Of a stretch of 64,000 nucleotides of DNA, positions 51,278 to 61,985 are shown piece by piece. The notes beneath the pieces were generated by a model. The model was not told where the DNA came from. It was given only the letters and a program-made list of their open reading frames with translations, and did no database searches. The position numbers and the translations under genes are program-made. Source of the DNA: Saccharomyces uvarum (lineage: Eukaryota; Ascomycota; Saccharomycetes; Saccharomycetales; Saccharomycetaceae); the NCBI GenBank assembly GCA_947243795.1, contig OX365936.1, positions 1 to 64,000 on the forward strand. The letters run 5' to 3'. Within the stretch, counting starts at the first letter, position 1; every line of letters starts with the position of its first letter.

Positions 51278-54200
51278 TTATTTTTTCTTTTCCTGGTATG
51301 CTGCACAAAATTCTATAAGAATGGTTTTTAATTTTGGCCTCTTAATTGGTTTCGATAAAAATCCATTCATGCCTGATTCTAAGCATTCCTTGATATTACT
51401 ATCATCGGCAAATGCAGTTAAAGCAACAATCGGAGATGTGTAACCCAAATCGCGTCTTATCATCTTGGTAGAAAGTAAGCCATCCACTTTAGGCATCTGG
51501 ACGTCCATGAAAATCATATTATAATTTTCGCCCCTGGATGTCAATTCCTTAACTTTATCAAACGCATCTTGGCCATCGCAAGCCAGTTCAATGTTCTCAA
51601 TACCTTCCAGATTCAGCATCCTTTTGATAACTTCTTGATTCACGTGATTGTCCTCCACGACCAATATCTTAATACTTGAGTCACTCTTATCGCTGTCTGA
51701 AACTGTGGGTACATTTCTACTGGATGTAGCTGTACCAGTACTTTGTAGAAATGGTCTATCAAGATTCACAGAGCCTACACTTTCTTCCCTAGAATGACGT
51801 GTGGAAGGCGCGCTCTTTTGCTCATTACTGTCAGCACTTGAAAAAGATATAGAGTTTTTTACTTTTTTCTCCTGGAGTTGTTGGTGTGTTTCGTCTGATT
51901 CGTTTCCTCCTTCTTTTTCTTCTTCGATATTTATGGCTTTTCTACCTTCTTCTTCCTCGTTACTTCTTGATTTTCGTAGCATTTCCTTAGTTAAGCTGTT
52001 CCTATTGACAGCGGGTGTCGCGATGGAAGATACGGACTGTCGACTCTTAATACTTCTTGCGACATTAAATTTAACTCTTCTATTTTGCCTACTGTCAGGA
52101 TTAAATTCATCTTCAAATGGAAAGTTCATATTCGCAAAACTAATTTCTTTAGTTTGTTGTAACGGTAAGGTAAATGTAAATTTACTACCAACACCAACTT
52201 TAGACTCTAATTTCATCGTCCCGTGCATCATATTTGCTAGTTGTCTACAAATAGATAAACCTAACCCGGTACCACCGTATTGTCTGGACAGTGTTTGATC
52301 ACCTTGAACAAATGGATGGAAGACGGACTCTTGTAAAGAGGGGTCAATACCAGGCCCCGTATCTTCAACTTCTATGGAGATGGCCCATGTTTTTGGGTTT
52401 TCTATTGGTTTTCCTAGATCACCCCCTTCATCTTCATCAGAACCAAGCGCTTTATTAAATTGACTGTTGAAGATTGCATCATCATATGAGCTAGTACTTG
52501 TCGATACTATTGAAGAGATATCGTCATTCGATGATTTTTCTCTATCCCTCGTTTTCTTATAAATGTTTTCATTTGCAGCGGTGTTTCTCTTAGTTATCTC
52601 TTCTTGAATTGTCGAAGTATCTCTGTTAGTTGTCACGGAAGTGGTCGTAGATTCTGAATCCATACTTTTTTTGAAATTTGCCGATTTTTTAGGGTCATGT
52701 TTATTAATGTTTTCTATGTCTTCGATTATTTCTGTCCCCTTTCTGACATGTACTTCTTTAAATTGTTTTTTTTCACTTAACTCCTTGTCGTATTCACCTA
52801 GCAGTTTCATTCTGACCTCAACAGTACCATCAACCGGTGTGAACTTCAGGGCATTGGATACTAGGTTCATCACGATTTGAATAATTCTGTTAGAATCACC
52901 CCAAAGAACCATTGTTCTTATGAAATTAGGGAACAATGATATAGAAAGACGAACACGCTGATCTTTGGCGACTTTACCAAAAATAGATTTTATTTGTAAG
53001 GCGACATCGGTAATGCAAAAATCTCTTTTCTCAAGTTTCGTCCTTTGAAGTACATTTTTAGAAAAAGTTAACAGTTCTGTTAAGATATGAAGCAAAAGCT
53101 CACCTGACCTAAAGATAAGTTTCAAGCTGTTCCTTATCTTATTAACATCAGTTTCTTCCATGGAAATAGCTGTCATACCGAGAATACCATTCAAAGGTGT
53201 TCTTAATTCATGTGAAATGTTAGCTATAAAGACTGTTTTGGCCTCGTTCGCAGCTTCTGCCTCGATCTTAGCTGCCTCGAGTTGCTTGGTTCTTGCCCTG
53301 ACTCTATCTTCTAAGAGGGCATAATGTTGATCTAGTGCATCAGTCATGGTATTGAAGGTTTCGGTTAAATCAGAAAGCTCGTCAGAAAATAGCCTTCTAT
53401 AATCTGGTAGCCTAGCTTCAGTTAAGTTCGCAGACGTGGTAAGAATGTGAGATCTACTGGAGCTCCTATCGTTATCATTGTGTCTTAGGGGATTAGGTGC
53501 AAGTAAATCATGGTTCAGAGAGCCATCCATTGATATTTTGGCATTGTTATGGTTATTCGGTATTCTGTTTTCTTCTTCCAAGGGTGACAGTTTTTCATTA
53601 CCAATATTTATAGCACTTTTCATACTACTATCTGTTGACATAACGGCAGCACTACCACGCCCGCTGCATCCATGGCCACTTGCACTTGTAGTGCTGCCAG
53701 CCTCTCCGCTATTGAATTGTAATAAGGAGGAAGGAATAGCAAATCCTGAGCTGAATCCTCTTTTAAATGAGCTGGTACGACTTACTGTTCTCGGGGTACT
53801 AGGTCGCAGACCTCTTCCTTCTGTAATTAATTCGGTTGCCTTTTGTAATCGCACAATCGGTTGAACTGCCCAATGTGCTAGAGGTAGGGTTAGCAGAATT
53901 ACAAATACACCAATAGCAATGACAGTACCAGTAATGATTTTTGCCAATTTGGTTGATGGAGAGAGAAAGACTGATTCGGGCTGTGAAACTACAGCGACCC
54001 AGTTAACTAATTGAAATGAACATGGTGAGTAACCTAGAGCTAGATTTTTTATGCCAAAGCTATTGGTCTTTTTCAAAGATCCTCCCTTACCATTTCTGAA
54101 AGCACTGTTTATAAACGTGTTGTTTTTTATGGGGAAAATAGTTTTTGTTATTGTTGAAGAGGTTCCATACGGCGGAAAGACGAAATGGTATGCATAAGCT

Positions 54201-54937
54201 TTACTTTGATTACTGTATACTGCAGAAATAATGGCAACGTTAGATTTTTCTAATGCGGTTGTATCATTGAATACACTCTTTAGACCTTCTGCCGACATAA
54301 TTATAGTGATGTATCCGTAAACTCTTGAATCTGTTAAGATAATTGAAGGATTTGCGAAAATGGGTAAAGACATAGACATCAGGTAGTCGGTGCTGTTCAG
54401 TATTGGATCCGTCAATATACCTGTAGTTTCTAGTGAAGAAGGTAATGCCATATCGGTGGACAACGGAAACAACTCATCTGAAATATCCTTCGGTATTAAG
54501 TCACCAGTTCCATTGTTTGTAGCGTTCAAGACAGCAGTAAATGAGGAGTCGTAAACTTTAGCCACGTAAAATAAATTCGAAGAGCTTAAAAATTTCTGTA
54601 CAATACTTATGGAGTCCACCCAGTTATCTGAACTTTTGTTACCTGCAACATAGCCTGTTAACGAGTTTTGTAAGGCATCTCTTGAAGCTAAATAGTAGGC
54701 TTGGTAGTATAGATAGTTCAAAGTCTGGTCAATTTGTGATGACTTCAACTGGGCAGCAATATACAGTCTATCGGACCTTAAGTTCTTATAATTCGAGGTG
54801 AAATAGACGCCTGTCGTTACAGCTAAAATTACCAGCGATATTAAAGCCACGATACTCACTAAGGCTGTTAGTTGAGCTCGGATGCTTATCCTAAACGGAG
54901 GGGTGAATATCGACCTTGATGGAAGACGAAATCGCAT
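51278..54937 (-). CDS. SLN1: Osmosensing hybrid histidine kinase Sln1
   Basis: A 1,219-residue plasma-membrane phosphorelay sensor. At normal osmolarity it passes phosphate to Ypd1 and on to Ssk1/Skn7, keeping the HOG pathway off. Two membrane segments (about 23-46 and 333-355) flank a ~290-residue extracellular domain with many Asn glycosylation sites. Then come a HAMP-like linker, the H box with His576 (SHELRTPLNGILGM), the ATPase domain (NRIIQIVMNLVSNALKF, VEDTGPGIDP, GGTGLGLSICRQL), and a receiver domain with the phospho-acceptor Asp at ~1145 (MIFMDVQMPKVDG). The end is two residues shorter than in S. cerevisiae. Confidence 0.98.
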   Translation of the reverse strand: MRFRLPSRSIFTPPFRISIRAQLTALVSIVALISLVILAVTTGVYFTSNYKNLRSDRLYIAAQLKSSQIDQTLNYLYYQAYYLASRDALQNSLTGYVAGNKSSDNWVDSISIVQKFLSSSNLFYVAKVYDSSFTAVLNATNNGTGDLIPKDISDELFPLSTDMALPSSLETTGILTDPILNSTDYLMSMSLPIFANPSIILTDSRVYGYITIIMSAEGLKSVFNDTTALEKSNVAIISAVYSNQSKAYAYHFVFPPYGTSSTITKTIFPIKNNTFINSAFRNGKGGSLKKTNSFGIKNLALGYSPCSFQLVNWVAVVSQPESVFLSPSTKLAKIITGTVIAIGVFVILLTLPLAHWAVQPIVRLQKATELITEGRGLRPSTPRTVSRTSSFKRGFSSGFAIPSSLLQFNSGEAGSTTSASGHGCSGRGSAAVMSTDSSMKSAINIGNEKLSPLEEENRIPNNHNNAKISMDGSLNHDLLAPNPLRHNDNDRSSSRSHILTTSANLTEARLPDYRRLFSDELSDLTETFNTMTDALDQHYALLEDRVRARTKQLEAAKIEAEAANEAKTVFIANISHELRTPLNGILGMTAISMEETDVNKIRNSLKLIFRSGELLLHILTELLTFSKNVLQRTKLEKRDFCITDVALQIKSIFGKVAKDQRVRLSISLFPNFIRTMVLWGDSNRIIQIVMNLVSNALKFTPVDGTVEVRMKLLGEYDKELSEKKQFKEVHVRKGTEIIEDIENINKHDPKKSANFKKSMDSESTTTSVTTNRDTSTIQEEITKRNTAANENIYKKTRDREKSSNDDISSIVSTSTSSYDDAIFNSQFNKALGSDEDEGGDLGKPIENPKTWAISIEVEDTGPGIDPSLQESVFHPFVQGDQTLSRQYGGTGLGLSICRQLANMMHGTMKLESKVGVGSKFTFTLPLQQTKEISFANMNFPFEDEFNPDSRQNRRVKFNVARSIKSRQSVSSIATPAVNRNSLTKEMLRKSRSNEEEEGRKAINIEEEKEGGNESDETHQQLQEKKVKNSISFSSADSNEQKSAPSTRHSREESVGSVNLDRPFLQSTGTATSSRNVPTVSDSDKSDSSIKILVVEDNHVNQEVIKRMLNLEGIENIELACDGQDAFDKVKELTSRGENYNMIFMDVQMPKVDGLLSTKMIRRDLGYTSPIVALTAFADDSNIKECLESGMNGFLSKPIKRPKLKTILIEFCAAYQEKKK

Positions 54938-55628
54938 CTATGTTGTCTATTCAAAGCAAACTAGATTATTCTTCTTGACTTTTTCACCTTCGCCGCTATC
55001 CTTAATATAACCAGATGCTAGATCTACAAGATCTGCTGTGTAATCCAACTATTACTCTACTTAAAAATAGAAGAATTCCACTGAAAATAACGAAGGAACA
55101 AAGCAGGTCAAATTAGAGAGAAATGCAACAACACTAGTCCAAGCCTTCCAAATTTTTCGTCAGATATGGTTACCGATGTTGCTATTAATTACGAAACCAA
55201 TCGGTCATAAATCACTAAAAAATAAAAAGGAACTTCAACGCGGCGCAAAAAGATCGGGTAATTCAAGGCCTGAAAGTACATTTCAATAGATATAACCGAA
55301 ATATAGTATATGAGTGGCAATACTGGCTCTCAAGTATATTCGCATTTATTACAGTTGGTTTGGTTTTTCTTGTTGTGAAAGAAGTTGATATATGCGAAAG
55401 TAGGAAAAACTTGTAGAAACGTAAAATAATAAACAGGTGGAATATTTTATAAGCTGTTTTATTTATCTATGTATTGAAAAAAACAAAACGAAAGTTGCTT
55501 GGAAAAGGCAAAACTTTTGTATTCGAGAAGCTTCTACACAATCGATGAAATGAACCGAACGGGGAATATAGGTACGTAGTGATAGGAATATTAGATATAG
55601 TGAAAAACAATGAGTATGGGGGATGGGG
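54938..55628. other. SLN1 promoter / ATG32 3' region
   Basis: A 691-bp AT-rich gap between two minus-strand genes. The only frame (55463-55675) overlaps the ATG32 end and looks random. Confidence 0.5.
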
Positions 55629-57245
55629 TTATAGTAAAATATAACCGAGTGCCAAAATACGATTAGATTCATCAACGGAAAAATCAGGGTTTTTATTGAG
55701 ATTGTCTAGAAAATTCAAAGGTCTGGACAGAGCGGTCAGGACGAAATCATTCATTTTACCCCATGTTTCCTTTATGACATTGAGACTTTTCATAATGAAT
55801 CCGTCCGAATTGAAGTTTATCTGAAGTGTGCCTTTATCAAACCATAAAAACTGCTCGCCAGAAGAGGCAGAAGTAGTGGTAGCTGTGTTAACCGCGTCGC
55901 TAGAAGAATCCAAAGAAAGTAAAGAAGCTAGTAAGGACGATCGCGAATTGAAGGACCTGATCGTTTGTTGGTCATATGCTGCGGTGACAAAATATGTTAC
56001 GCAACATCCAAAACTTATTCCAATAGTAATTGACACGCCCCAAGTAAACCATCTTGTTGAGGACCGTTGCTTTTTTTTTTTAGATTTTTTATTTGATTTG
56101 GAAGATTTCTTCTTTGAACTTCCGCCTTTTTTGTTACGATAATATGACCTGGAATTTGTCTGTATGATTTCGTCATCATTATCTTCGTCCTCATCTTCAT
56201 TCTTTTCTTCTTCAACGTATTCCAAAGACAGATCTTGTAACCTTTGAAACATTTTTTTCAGATCTTTTCTATTTGTCGCTACCACTGGAGGATACAACAG
56301 TTTGATTAGGCTATTTTTTAAAAAAGATTTCAGAACATTCTTCACTTGAATGGTTTGACCCGGTTGACAGATCGGTATTATGGGCTTGCCTTGAGCATAT
56401 TCGACAATTCTATTAAGTAGAGATACCATTTCTCTCAACTCTTGGAAAACTATGACGATACCTGTATATTGCGGGAATATTGTGGAGTCATGAGATTTGG
56501 GTAATTCAAAGAGAGACTGATATTCTTTGGGTGTTGATTGATAAAAATTTGTACCTGTTCTCCCCAGTACTAGAAGACGAAAAACTGGATTCTTTCGTGA
56601 AAGTGATAATTTGGGCATAACAAAGGAATTTGTCGAAGAGGTTAAGCTCTTTGTTATTGTCACGCTGTCTTCTTCATACGCTCCATTATCGTCATCATTG
56701 TCAACGCAAACAATTTCTTCTTGCTCACCATAAAAGGTCCTCTCCCTGGGAGGCATGGGCAACGATATCACCGTATGTAGTTGCTTAAAGGGGTGGGATG
56801 GCGAAGTAACACTTGTGCCATCTTGGCCTTGTTTGATGATGTTTATTATATCAGCAGCAGGCGCTTGAAGCAAGTCTTGCTCTTCTTCAGAAGTGTCACT
56901 AGACGATAAGATACTCCCATTTGTGGTCTGCGAAGAGCACCTTTCTGGAATAAAAGAAGCGCCCAAGTCCAAAGGTTGAATGGCTTGCCATGATCCTGAT
57001 ATATTATCGATTACATTATGGTGATTAGATATATCAATAGATGTGACCAAGCTCTGTCCCAACGGGGAAGGTGAACTCCCGGTCTTGCCCAACAGTTCTA
57101 ACACAGATAGATGAGGGTCTAGTAAACCTTTGTCTTCCCCAGCTTGTCCTTCGGAACGTGGGCGGATGTTCATTGACGAGGAATTAGGCGCCATGTTCTT
57201 GGAAGATGATCCTTTAGTTTCTCTGTGTTGGCAGTCCAGAACCAT
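55629..57245 (-). CDS. ATG32: Mitophagy receptor Atg32
   Basis: A 538-residue outer-mitochondrial-membrane receptor that binds Atg8 and Atg11 to send mitochondria to the vacuole. The Atg8-interacting motif WQAI is conserved ([13 protein letters not shown]). The Atg11-binding serine region follows ([20 protein letters not shown]). The pseudo-receiver domain spans ~210-340. A very basic Lys-rich stretch precedes the single membrane segment near residue 400 ([20 protein letters not shown]). The short intermembrane-space tail ends in ILALGYILL. The linker before the membrane segment is longer and more Glu/Asp-rich than in S. cerevisiae (529 residues). Confidence 0.97.
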   Translation of the reverse strand: MVLDCQHRETKGSSSKNMAPNSSSMNIRPRSEGQAGEDKGLLDPHLSVLELLGKTGSSPSPLGQSLVTSIDISNHHNVIDNISGSWQAIQPLDLGASFIPERCSSQTTNGSILSSSDTSEEEQDLLQAPAADIINIIKQGQDGTSVTSPSHPFKQLHTVISLPMPPRERTFYGEQEEIVCVDNDDDNGAYEEDSVTITKSLTSSTNSFVMPKLSLSRKNPVFRLLVLGRTGTNFYQSTPKEYQSLFELPKSHDSTIFPQYTGIVIVFQELREMVSLLNRIVEYAQGKPIIPICQPGQTIQVKNVLKSFLKNSLIKLLYPPVVATNRKDLKKMFQRLQDLSLEYVEEEKNEDEDEDNDDEIIQTNSRSYYRNKKGGSSKKKSSKSNKKSKKKKQRSSTRWFTWGVSITIGISFGCCVTYFVTAAYDQQTIRSFNSRSSLLASLLSLDSSSDAVNTATTTSASSGEQFLWFDKGTLQINFNSDGFIMKSLNVIKETWGKMNDFVLTALSRPLNFLDNLNKNPDFSVDESNRILALGYILL

Positions 57246-57818
57246 ATCTGTTGTTTCTTAGCCGTGTTTTTTTGCGTTTGTGATTAGTACTTTAATATAG
57301 TTTATCGATAAGGAAAGCCACAACCGATAAGAGAAAATGTCAAATACTAGAAGAATGGGCGCTACAAGACGATGAACCCAACAAAAACCAAAAGAGCTAG
57401 TCTTAACAATATAACGAGTATGCGTTGAAAAACTTTCTGCACCTTATTTCCCAACTATTCTTATTTGATAGATTTTTTTTTTTGAAAAAGGGGTGTGTCG
57501 AACAATAGGTATATGTTCTAGATACGACGATAAGATAAGGTATTCCAAAATTTTACACCAAACAAATGTCAAACTATGCGAGCTCTGTCGGTACAGTTTA
57601 ACTAGACGCTTACCACCCAAACTATACACAGCGGACCTTATTCACAGTGTTTTGTGTTTGAGCGATGGGGTTGTCGTCCCTTCAGCCGTCCCAAAAAATC
57701 GTCACTAAGCATGCCGAGTGCATATTCTATTTTCCCATTATAAACGTAAATCGTACATACAGTTTTAAGAGAAAGGTAAAACCAAAACAGTGGCAGACGA
57801 GTGCAAGGTTCACAGAGT
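57246..57818. other. ATG32 promoter / PAN6 3' region
   Basis: A 573-bp gap. I see AT-rich promoter sequence and no gene. I looked for a Ume6 URS1 (GGCGGC) and did not find one. Confidence 0.5.
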
Positions 57819-58748
57819 CTAGATGACAATGTTGTCTATCAATCTAACGATGGTATTTGGATTTTCGCGGTCAGTCACGTATACGGCACAACTGATTACA
57901 AGTGGCTGTTGCTCTGTGGTGTTTTCAACATGAGAGAGCTCATCGAGTGTCTTGAAATCTGCCAAGGATATGTAGTCCACTTTGAAATCGTTGGAATCGA
58001 CATATTGTGCCCATATCTCGGTGACCCTGTCAACAATTTCTGATCTAGAGAGACGGGCCCCAGGTGCTAGGCCTTTGATGGCAATTTCTGCAGCTTGTAG
58101 TCCACGGAATAGGTTCTCAGCGACCTTTAGAGACTCTGGGCAGAGATATTTGTTTCTGCTACTCAAAGCCAGGCCACTGCAGTTTCTAATAATGGGCATC
58201 ATCTGCAACTTTGTATTGACGAATAGCTCGTCTACCATACACTGCAGAACGATGAATTGCTGGATGTCCTTCTGGCCAAAATAGGCCACATCAGCCATTA
58301 CAATGTTGAACAGCTTGGTCACGACAGTAGCCACGCCTCTGAAGAAGTTAGGTCTCGTCTTACCCTCCAGTTTCTCACTCAACCCAAGAATACTGACAAA
58401 AGGCCCTCTCTGCTTTTCTATGTCAAGAGGGATCCCTTGTGGGTACATGACATGGGCGTTGGGTGCAAATAAAACGTCTACGTTCAACGATTCAAGCAAT
58501 TCAATATCATCCGGCAGAGTCCGAGGATAGTTATCCAGATCCTCCGTGGGGGCAAACTGGGAGGGATTGACGAATATACTGACCACGGTGTATGTGTTTT
58601 CCTTTACAGATTTCGAGATCAAACTAGCATGACCTGAGTGCAGGCAACCCATTGTGGGGACAAACCCAATGGATTCTCTGGATCTGGTATCCTTGAGTTC
58701 CTGTGTTCTCCATTGAACAACTTCCTCAATAGTATGGAAAACCCTCAT
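57819..58748 (-). CDS. PAN6: Pantothenate synthase
   Basis: A 309-residue pantothenate-beta-alanine ligase, the last step of vitamin B5 synthesis from pantoate, beta-alanine and ATP. It has the HIGH-type nucleotide motif (PTMGCLHSGHASLI), VVSIFVNPSQFAPTEDLDNYPR, YFGQKDIQQ and the KMSKS-equivalent GLALSSRN. The length equals that of S. cerevisiae Pan6 when the ATG at 58748 is used. The frame upstream to 58790 begins with TTG. Confidence 0.97.
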   Translation of the reverse strand: MRVFHTIEEVVQWRTQELKDTRSRESIGFVPTMGCLHSGHASLISKSVKENTYTVVSIFVNPSQFAPTEDLDNYPRTLPDDIELLESLNVDVLFAPNAHVMYPQGIPLDIEKQRGPFVSILGLSEKLEGKTRPNFFRGVATVVTKLFNIVMADVAYFGQKDIQQFIVLQCMVDELFVNTKLQMMPIIRNCSGLALSSRNKYLCPESLKVAENLFRGLQAAEIAIKGLAPGARLSRSEIVDRVTEIWAQYVDSNDFKVDYISLADFKTLDELSHVENTTEQQPLVISCAVYVTDRENPNTIVRLIDNIVI

Positions 58749-59574
58749 TTTAGTGTTTAGGAACGTATAGTAGTAGTACTTAAATAACAAAGAGCAATTT
58801 CAATCCAGAATCAACTCTTTATCATATGAATAATTTCGATTCACCAAAATAATGATCTAGAAGCTATTCGTATTGAAAAATACGGTAAAATAAAGAAAAA
58901 AAAACCAAGTTACAAGTTACCCGCACATTTGGCTTCTCTTGCTCTTCAAAATAGTTGGGCGGTTAGTTTGTTTCTTTCTCTTAGGCCACTACTTTGTTGT
59001 CATCGACTACAACACAATGACAAGAAGAGTGCAACAAGATGAAAAGAAGAACGTAACCATACAAACAAATGCAGGCCGACTTAATGCTATTTGATTCGCT
59101 ATAGTGATGGTGTTTAAAGACAAAACGAAACACTAGAGGTGCAAATATGAGTCATGATTTGTCGGTACACGGTGACTAAGGCCAGTTTTGACATGGTACG
59201 AGTGACCATTGTGGTAGTAATTATACAGTTAGATTGGGTTGGCTCTGCTCGGTGGTTATAGGGCTTTCAATGGCACTTGCTATCCAATCTTCTGTCCTCA
59301 GCGGCTAAACCATGTTACCCCGCTTGAAATGCCAAAAAGTCGCTTCTTCGCGTATAAAATGATAATCCACAAAACAAAAATTTCTAAAATAAACAAACGA
59401 CACCAAAAATGGCAAAACAAAAGAAATAGATAGCAGAGAAGAGGTCGGGATCTACCATTGGCTCTTCAAAGACTGCTGCCAAAAAATAACCGACTTTCTT
59501 TCAATCCTTTCCCCCCCCCCCATTTAAAGTGTACTATAGAAGAATTTTATCAGAGAGATACCCGTTTCTGTAAA
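58749..59574. other. PAN6-NDC80 divergent promoter region
   Basis: An 826-bp region between divergent genes. It has a perfect Gcn4 site TGAGTCA at 59148-59154, which could serve PAN6, and an 11-C run at 59511-59521 about 55 bp upstream of NDC80. I saw no tRNA or other RNA gene. Confidence 0.55.
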
Positions 59575-61641
59575 ATGCAGAGCACGACAAGTACAGACCA
59601 GCATGTGCTACATCACATGGATCCTCATAGGTTCACATCGCAAATACCTACTGCTTCATCGTCGCAATTGAAGAGAAGAAACAGTACGAACCCTGGCCTA
59701 ACAGACATGATCAACAAGAGTATTGCAAGAAACACGATAGGCGGTACTGGCATTCCTACAGGAGGTATAAACAAAAAGAAAAATACAAGAAGCACGGTTG
59801 CGGGTGGTACAAATGGCACGGCATTGGCCTTTAACGATAGACCGAACAACAATAATAGCAGCAACAGGTTATCAATAAATCAGATTGGCAACATACAGCA
59901 ACACCTAAGTAATAGAGATCCGAGGCCATTAAGGGACAAAAATTTCCAAAACGCCATTCAAGAAGAAATTTTTGATTATTTGAAGAGGAACAAATTTGAC
60001 ATCGAAACAAACCACCCCATTTCTATAAAGTTTTTAAAACAACCCACCCAAAAGGGGTTCATCATTATCTTTAAGTGGTTATATTCAAGACTTGACCCAG
60101 GTTATGGTTTCACTAGGTCTATTGAAAATGAAATCTACCAAATTCTAAAAAATTTACGCTATCCGTTTCTAGAATCAATCAATAAATCGCAAATTTCTGC
60201 CGTAGGTGGTTCTAATTGGCATAAATTCCTTGGTATGTTGCATTGGTTAGTACGAACAAATATCAAACTGGATATGTGTTTGAATAAAGTAGATCGTTCA
60301 TTGATTTGTCAAAATACGCAAGAAATGACGATCTTAAACCAACCTTTAAAGACCTTAGATGAACAGGACCAAAGACAGGAAAAATACGAGCTCATGGTGG
60401 AAAAACTGTTGATTGATTATTTTACAGAATCCTACAAGAGTTTTTTAAAACTAGAAGATAATTACGCTCCATCGATGCAAGATTTGAAATCAGGTTTTGA
60501 AAAATTTGTTCATATAATAAATGCGGATATATCTAATCTACAAAATCAGAATGACACCCTTTATGAAAAGTATCAAGAAGTTATGAAAATAAGTCAGAAG
60601 ATCAAAACTACTAGAGATAAATGGAAGGCTTTAAAAAGTGATTCTAACAAATATGAAAGTTATGTTAATGCAATGAAACAAAAAAGTCAAGAATGGCCAA
60701 GTAAATTAGAAAAGATGAAATCTGAATGTAGCGTGAAAAAAGAAGAGATTAAAGCTTTAGAAACTAATATTGATGAATTGCACAAGATCTTGAAAAGAAA
60801 GGGGATCTCTACTGAAAGATTCGAATTACAGAATCACGAAAGGGAAGAGCTAACAAAGGAATTGGATAAAATAAATTTTCAATCCGATAAATTAACGAGT
60901 TCCATCAAGTCTAGAAAGTTAGAAGCTGACGGGATTTTTAAAAGCTTATTGGACACCTTGAGGCAATATGATCTATCAATACAAAACTTAATTAGATCAC
61001 GTAATCAACTAGGTCATCATGTCGATGACTCGTGTTTAAAAATCAACATTCCAGACAATCTGCTAGATGCAGAACTTCATGATAGCATTACATACCAGCA
61101 GCTATTACCCAAGGGATCCGGAATCAACGAATCTATTAAAAAATGCATTTTAAAATTAAATGATGATATCCAAGAAAGGATCAAAGCTATTGAGAAAGAT
61201 AATACAACATTAGAAAAAGATATTAAAAACTTGAAGTATGACATAAATGAGAAAACCCAAGTCAACGAAAGACTCGAGTTGGAGTTATCTGAAGCGAATT
61301 CCAAATTTGAACTTTCCAAACAAGAAAACGAACGACTACTAGTAGCACAGAGAATCGAAATCGAAAAAATGGAAAAAAAAATAAACGACTCGAATCTTTT
61401 AATGAAAACCAAAATATCAGATGCTGAAGAATTAGTGACTTCGACAGAGCTAAAATTGGAAGAATTAAAAGTTGATTTGAATAGAAAACGATATAAGCTG
61501 CATCAAAAAGTGATTCATGTTATTGATGTAACAAGTAAATTTAAAATTAGTATTCAATCGTCATTAGAAAACTCCGAAAATAGCTTGGGAGGCATTATCG
61601 AAGAGCTACAGCATTTGGAGTTTGACAGTGAACATAAGTAG
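59575..61641 (+). CDS. NDC80: Kinetochore protein Ndc80
   Basis: A 688-residue subunit of the Ndc80 complex, which binds microtubules at the outer kinetochore with Nuf2, Spc24 and Spc25. The basic disordered N-terminus (~1-110) has many Ser/Thr/Arg residues for Ipl1 control. The calponin-homology domain spans ~115-285 (FQNAIQEEIFDYLKRNKFDI, GFIIIFKWLYSRLDPGYGF, VGGSNWHKFLGMLHWLVR). Long coiled coil with the usual break near 410-460 follows. The ATG at 59575 (MQSTTSTDQHVLHHMDPHRF) matches S. cerevisiae. The open frame extends upstream only to a TTG. The C-terminus is three residues shorter. Confidence 0.97.
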   Translation: MQSTTSTDQHVLHHMDPHRFTSQIPTASSSQLKRRNSTNPGLTDMINKSIARNTIGGTGIPTGGINKKKNTRSTVAGGTNGTALAFNDRPNNNNSSNRLSINQIGNIQQHLSNRDPRPLRDKNFQNAIQEEIFDYLKRNKFDIETNHPISIKFLKQPTQKGFIIIFKWLYSRLDPGYGFTRSIENEIYQILKNLRYPFLESINKSQISAVGGSNWHKFLGMLHWLVRTNIKLDMCLNKVDRSLICQNTQEMTILNQPLKTLDEQDQRQEKYELMVEKLLIDYFTESYKSFLKLEDNYAPSMQDLKSGFEKFVHIINADISNLQNQNDTLYEKYQEVMKISQKIKTTRDKWKALKSDSNKYESYVNAMKQKSQEWPSKLEKMKSECSVKKEEIKALETNIDELHKILKRKGISTERFELQNHEREELTKELDKINFQSDKLTSSIKSRKLEADGIFKSLLDTLRQYDLSIQNLIRSRNQLGHHVDDSCLKINIPDNLLDAELHDSITYQQLLPKGSGINESIKKCILKLNDDIQERIKAIEKDNTTLEKDIKNLKYDINEKTQVNERLELELSEANSKFELSKQENERLLVAQRIEIEKMEKKINDSNLLMKTKISDAEELVTSTELKLEELKVDLNRKRYKLHQKVIHVIDVTSKFKISIQSSLENSENSLGGIIEELQHLEFDSEHK

Positions 61642-61985
61642 AACCAAACAATAACATTAACGACAACTACAACAAAAATACCCAGAGCAAATACAGTAAG
61701 AAGCTCAATCCATACATATTCTCAATAAACTGCATTTTTTTTAATTCTGTTCCCGTCCCGATTTTTCATTTCTCATTTTTAACTAATGACTATCAGTATG
61801 TAATTGTTTTTTGAGGTAAATATATATATAAATATATTTGAATGCTTTAATTAGGAATGATTTTTTTTTTTTTGTATGTGATTAGATGAAATGGTAGTAT
61901 TAGTGACGAAAGAATAAGAAAAAGTAAACGAAAATCGAAAAAAAAAAAAAAGTGATTGGATAAGATGTAAAAAAGTCAAGCATAA
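61642..61985. other. NDC80-SSL2 convergent region
   Basis: A 344-bp terminator region with AT tracts, a T run at about 61,861-61,874 and an A run near 61,938. There is no gene. Confidence 0.55.

Noticed and set aside
59220-59330. Segment between PAN6 and NDC80 that looked like a possible tRNA gene
   Set aside because: There is no B-box (GGTTCRANTCC) and no cloverleaf pairing.
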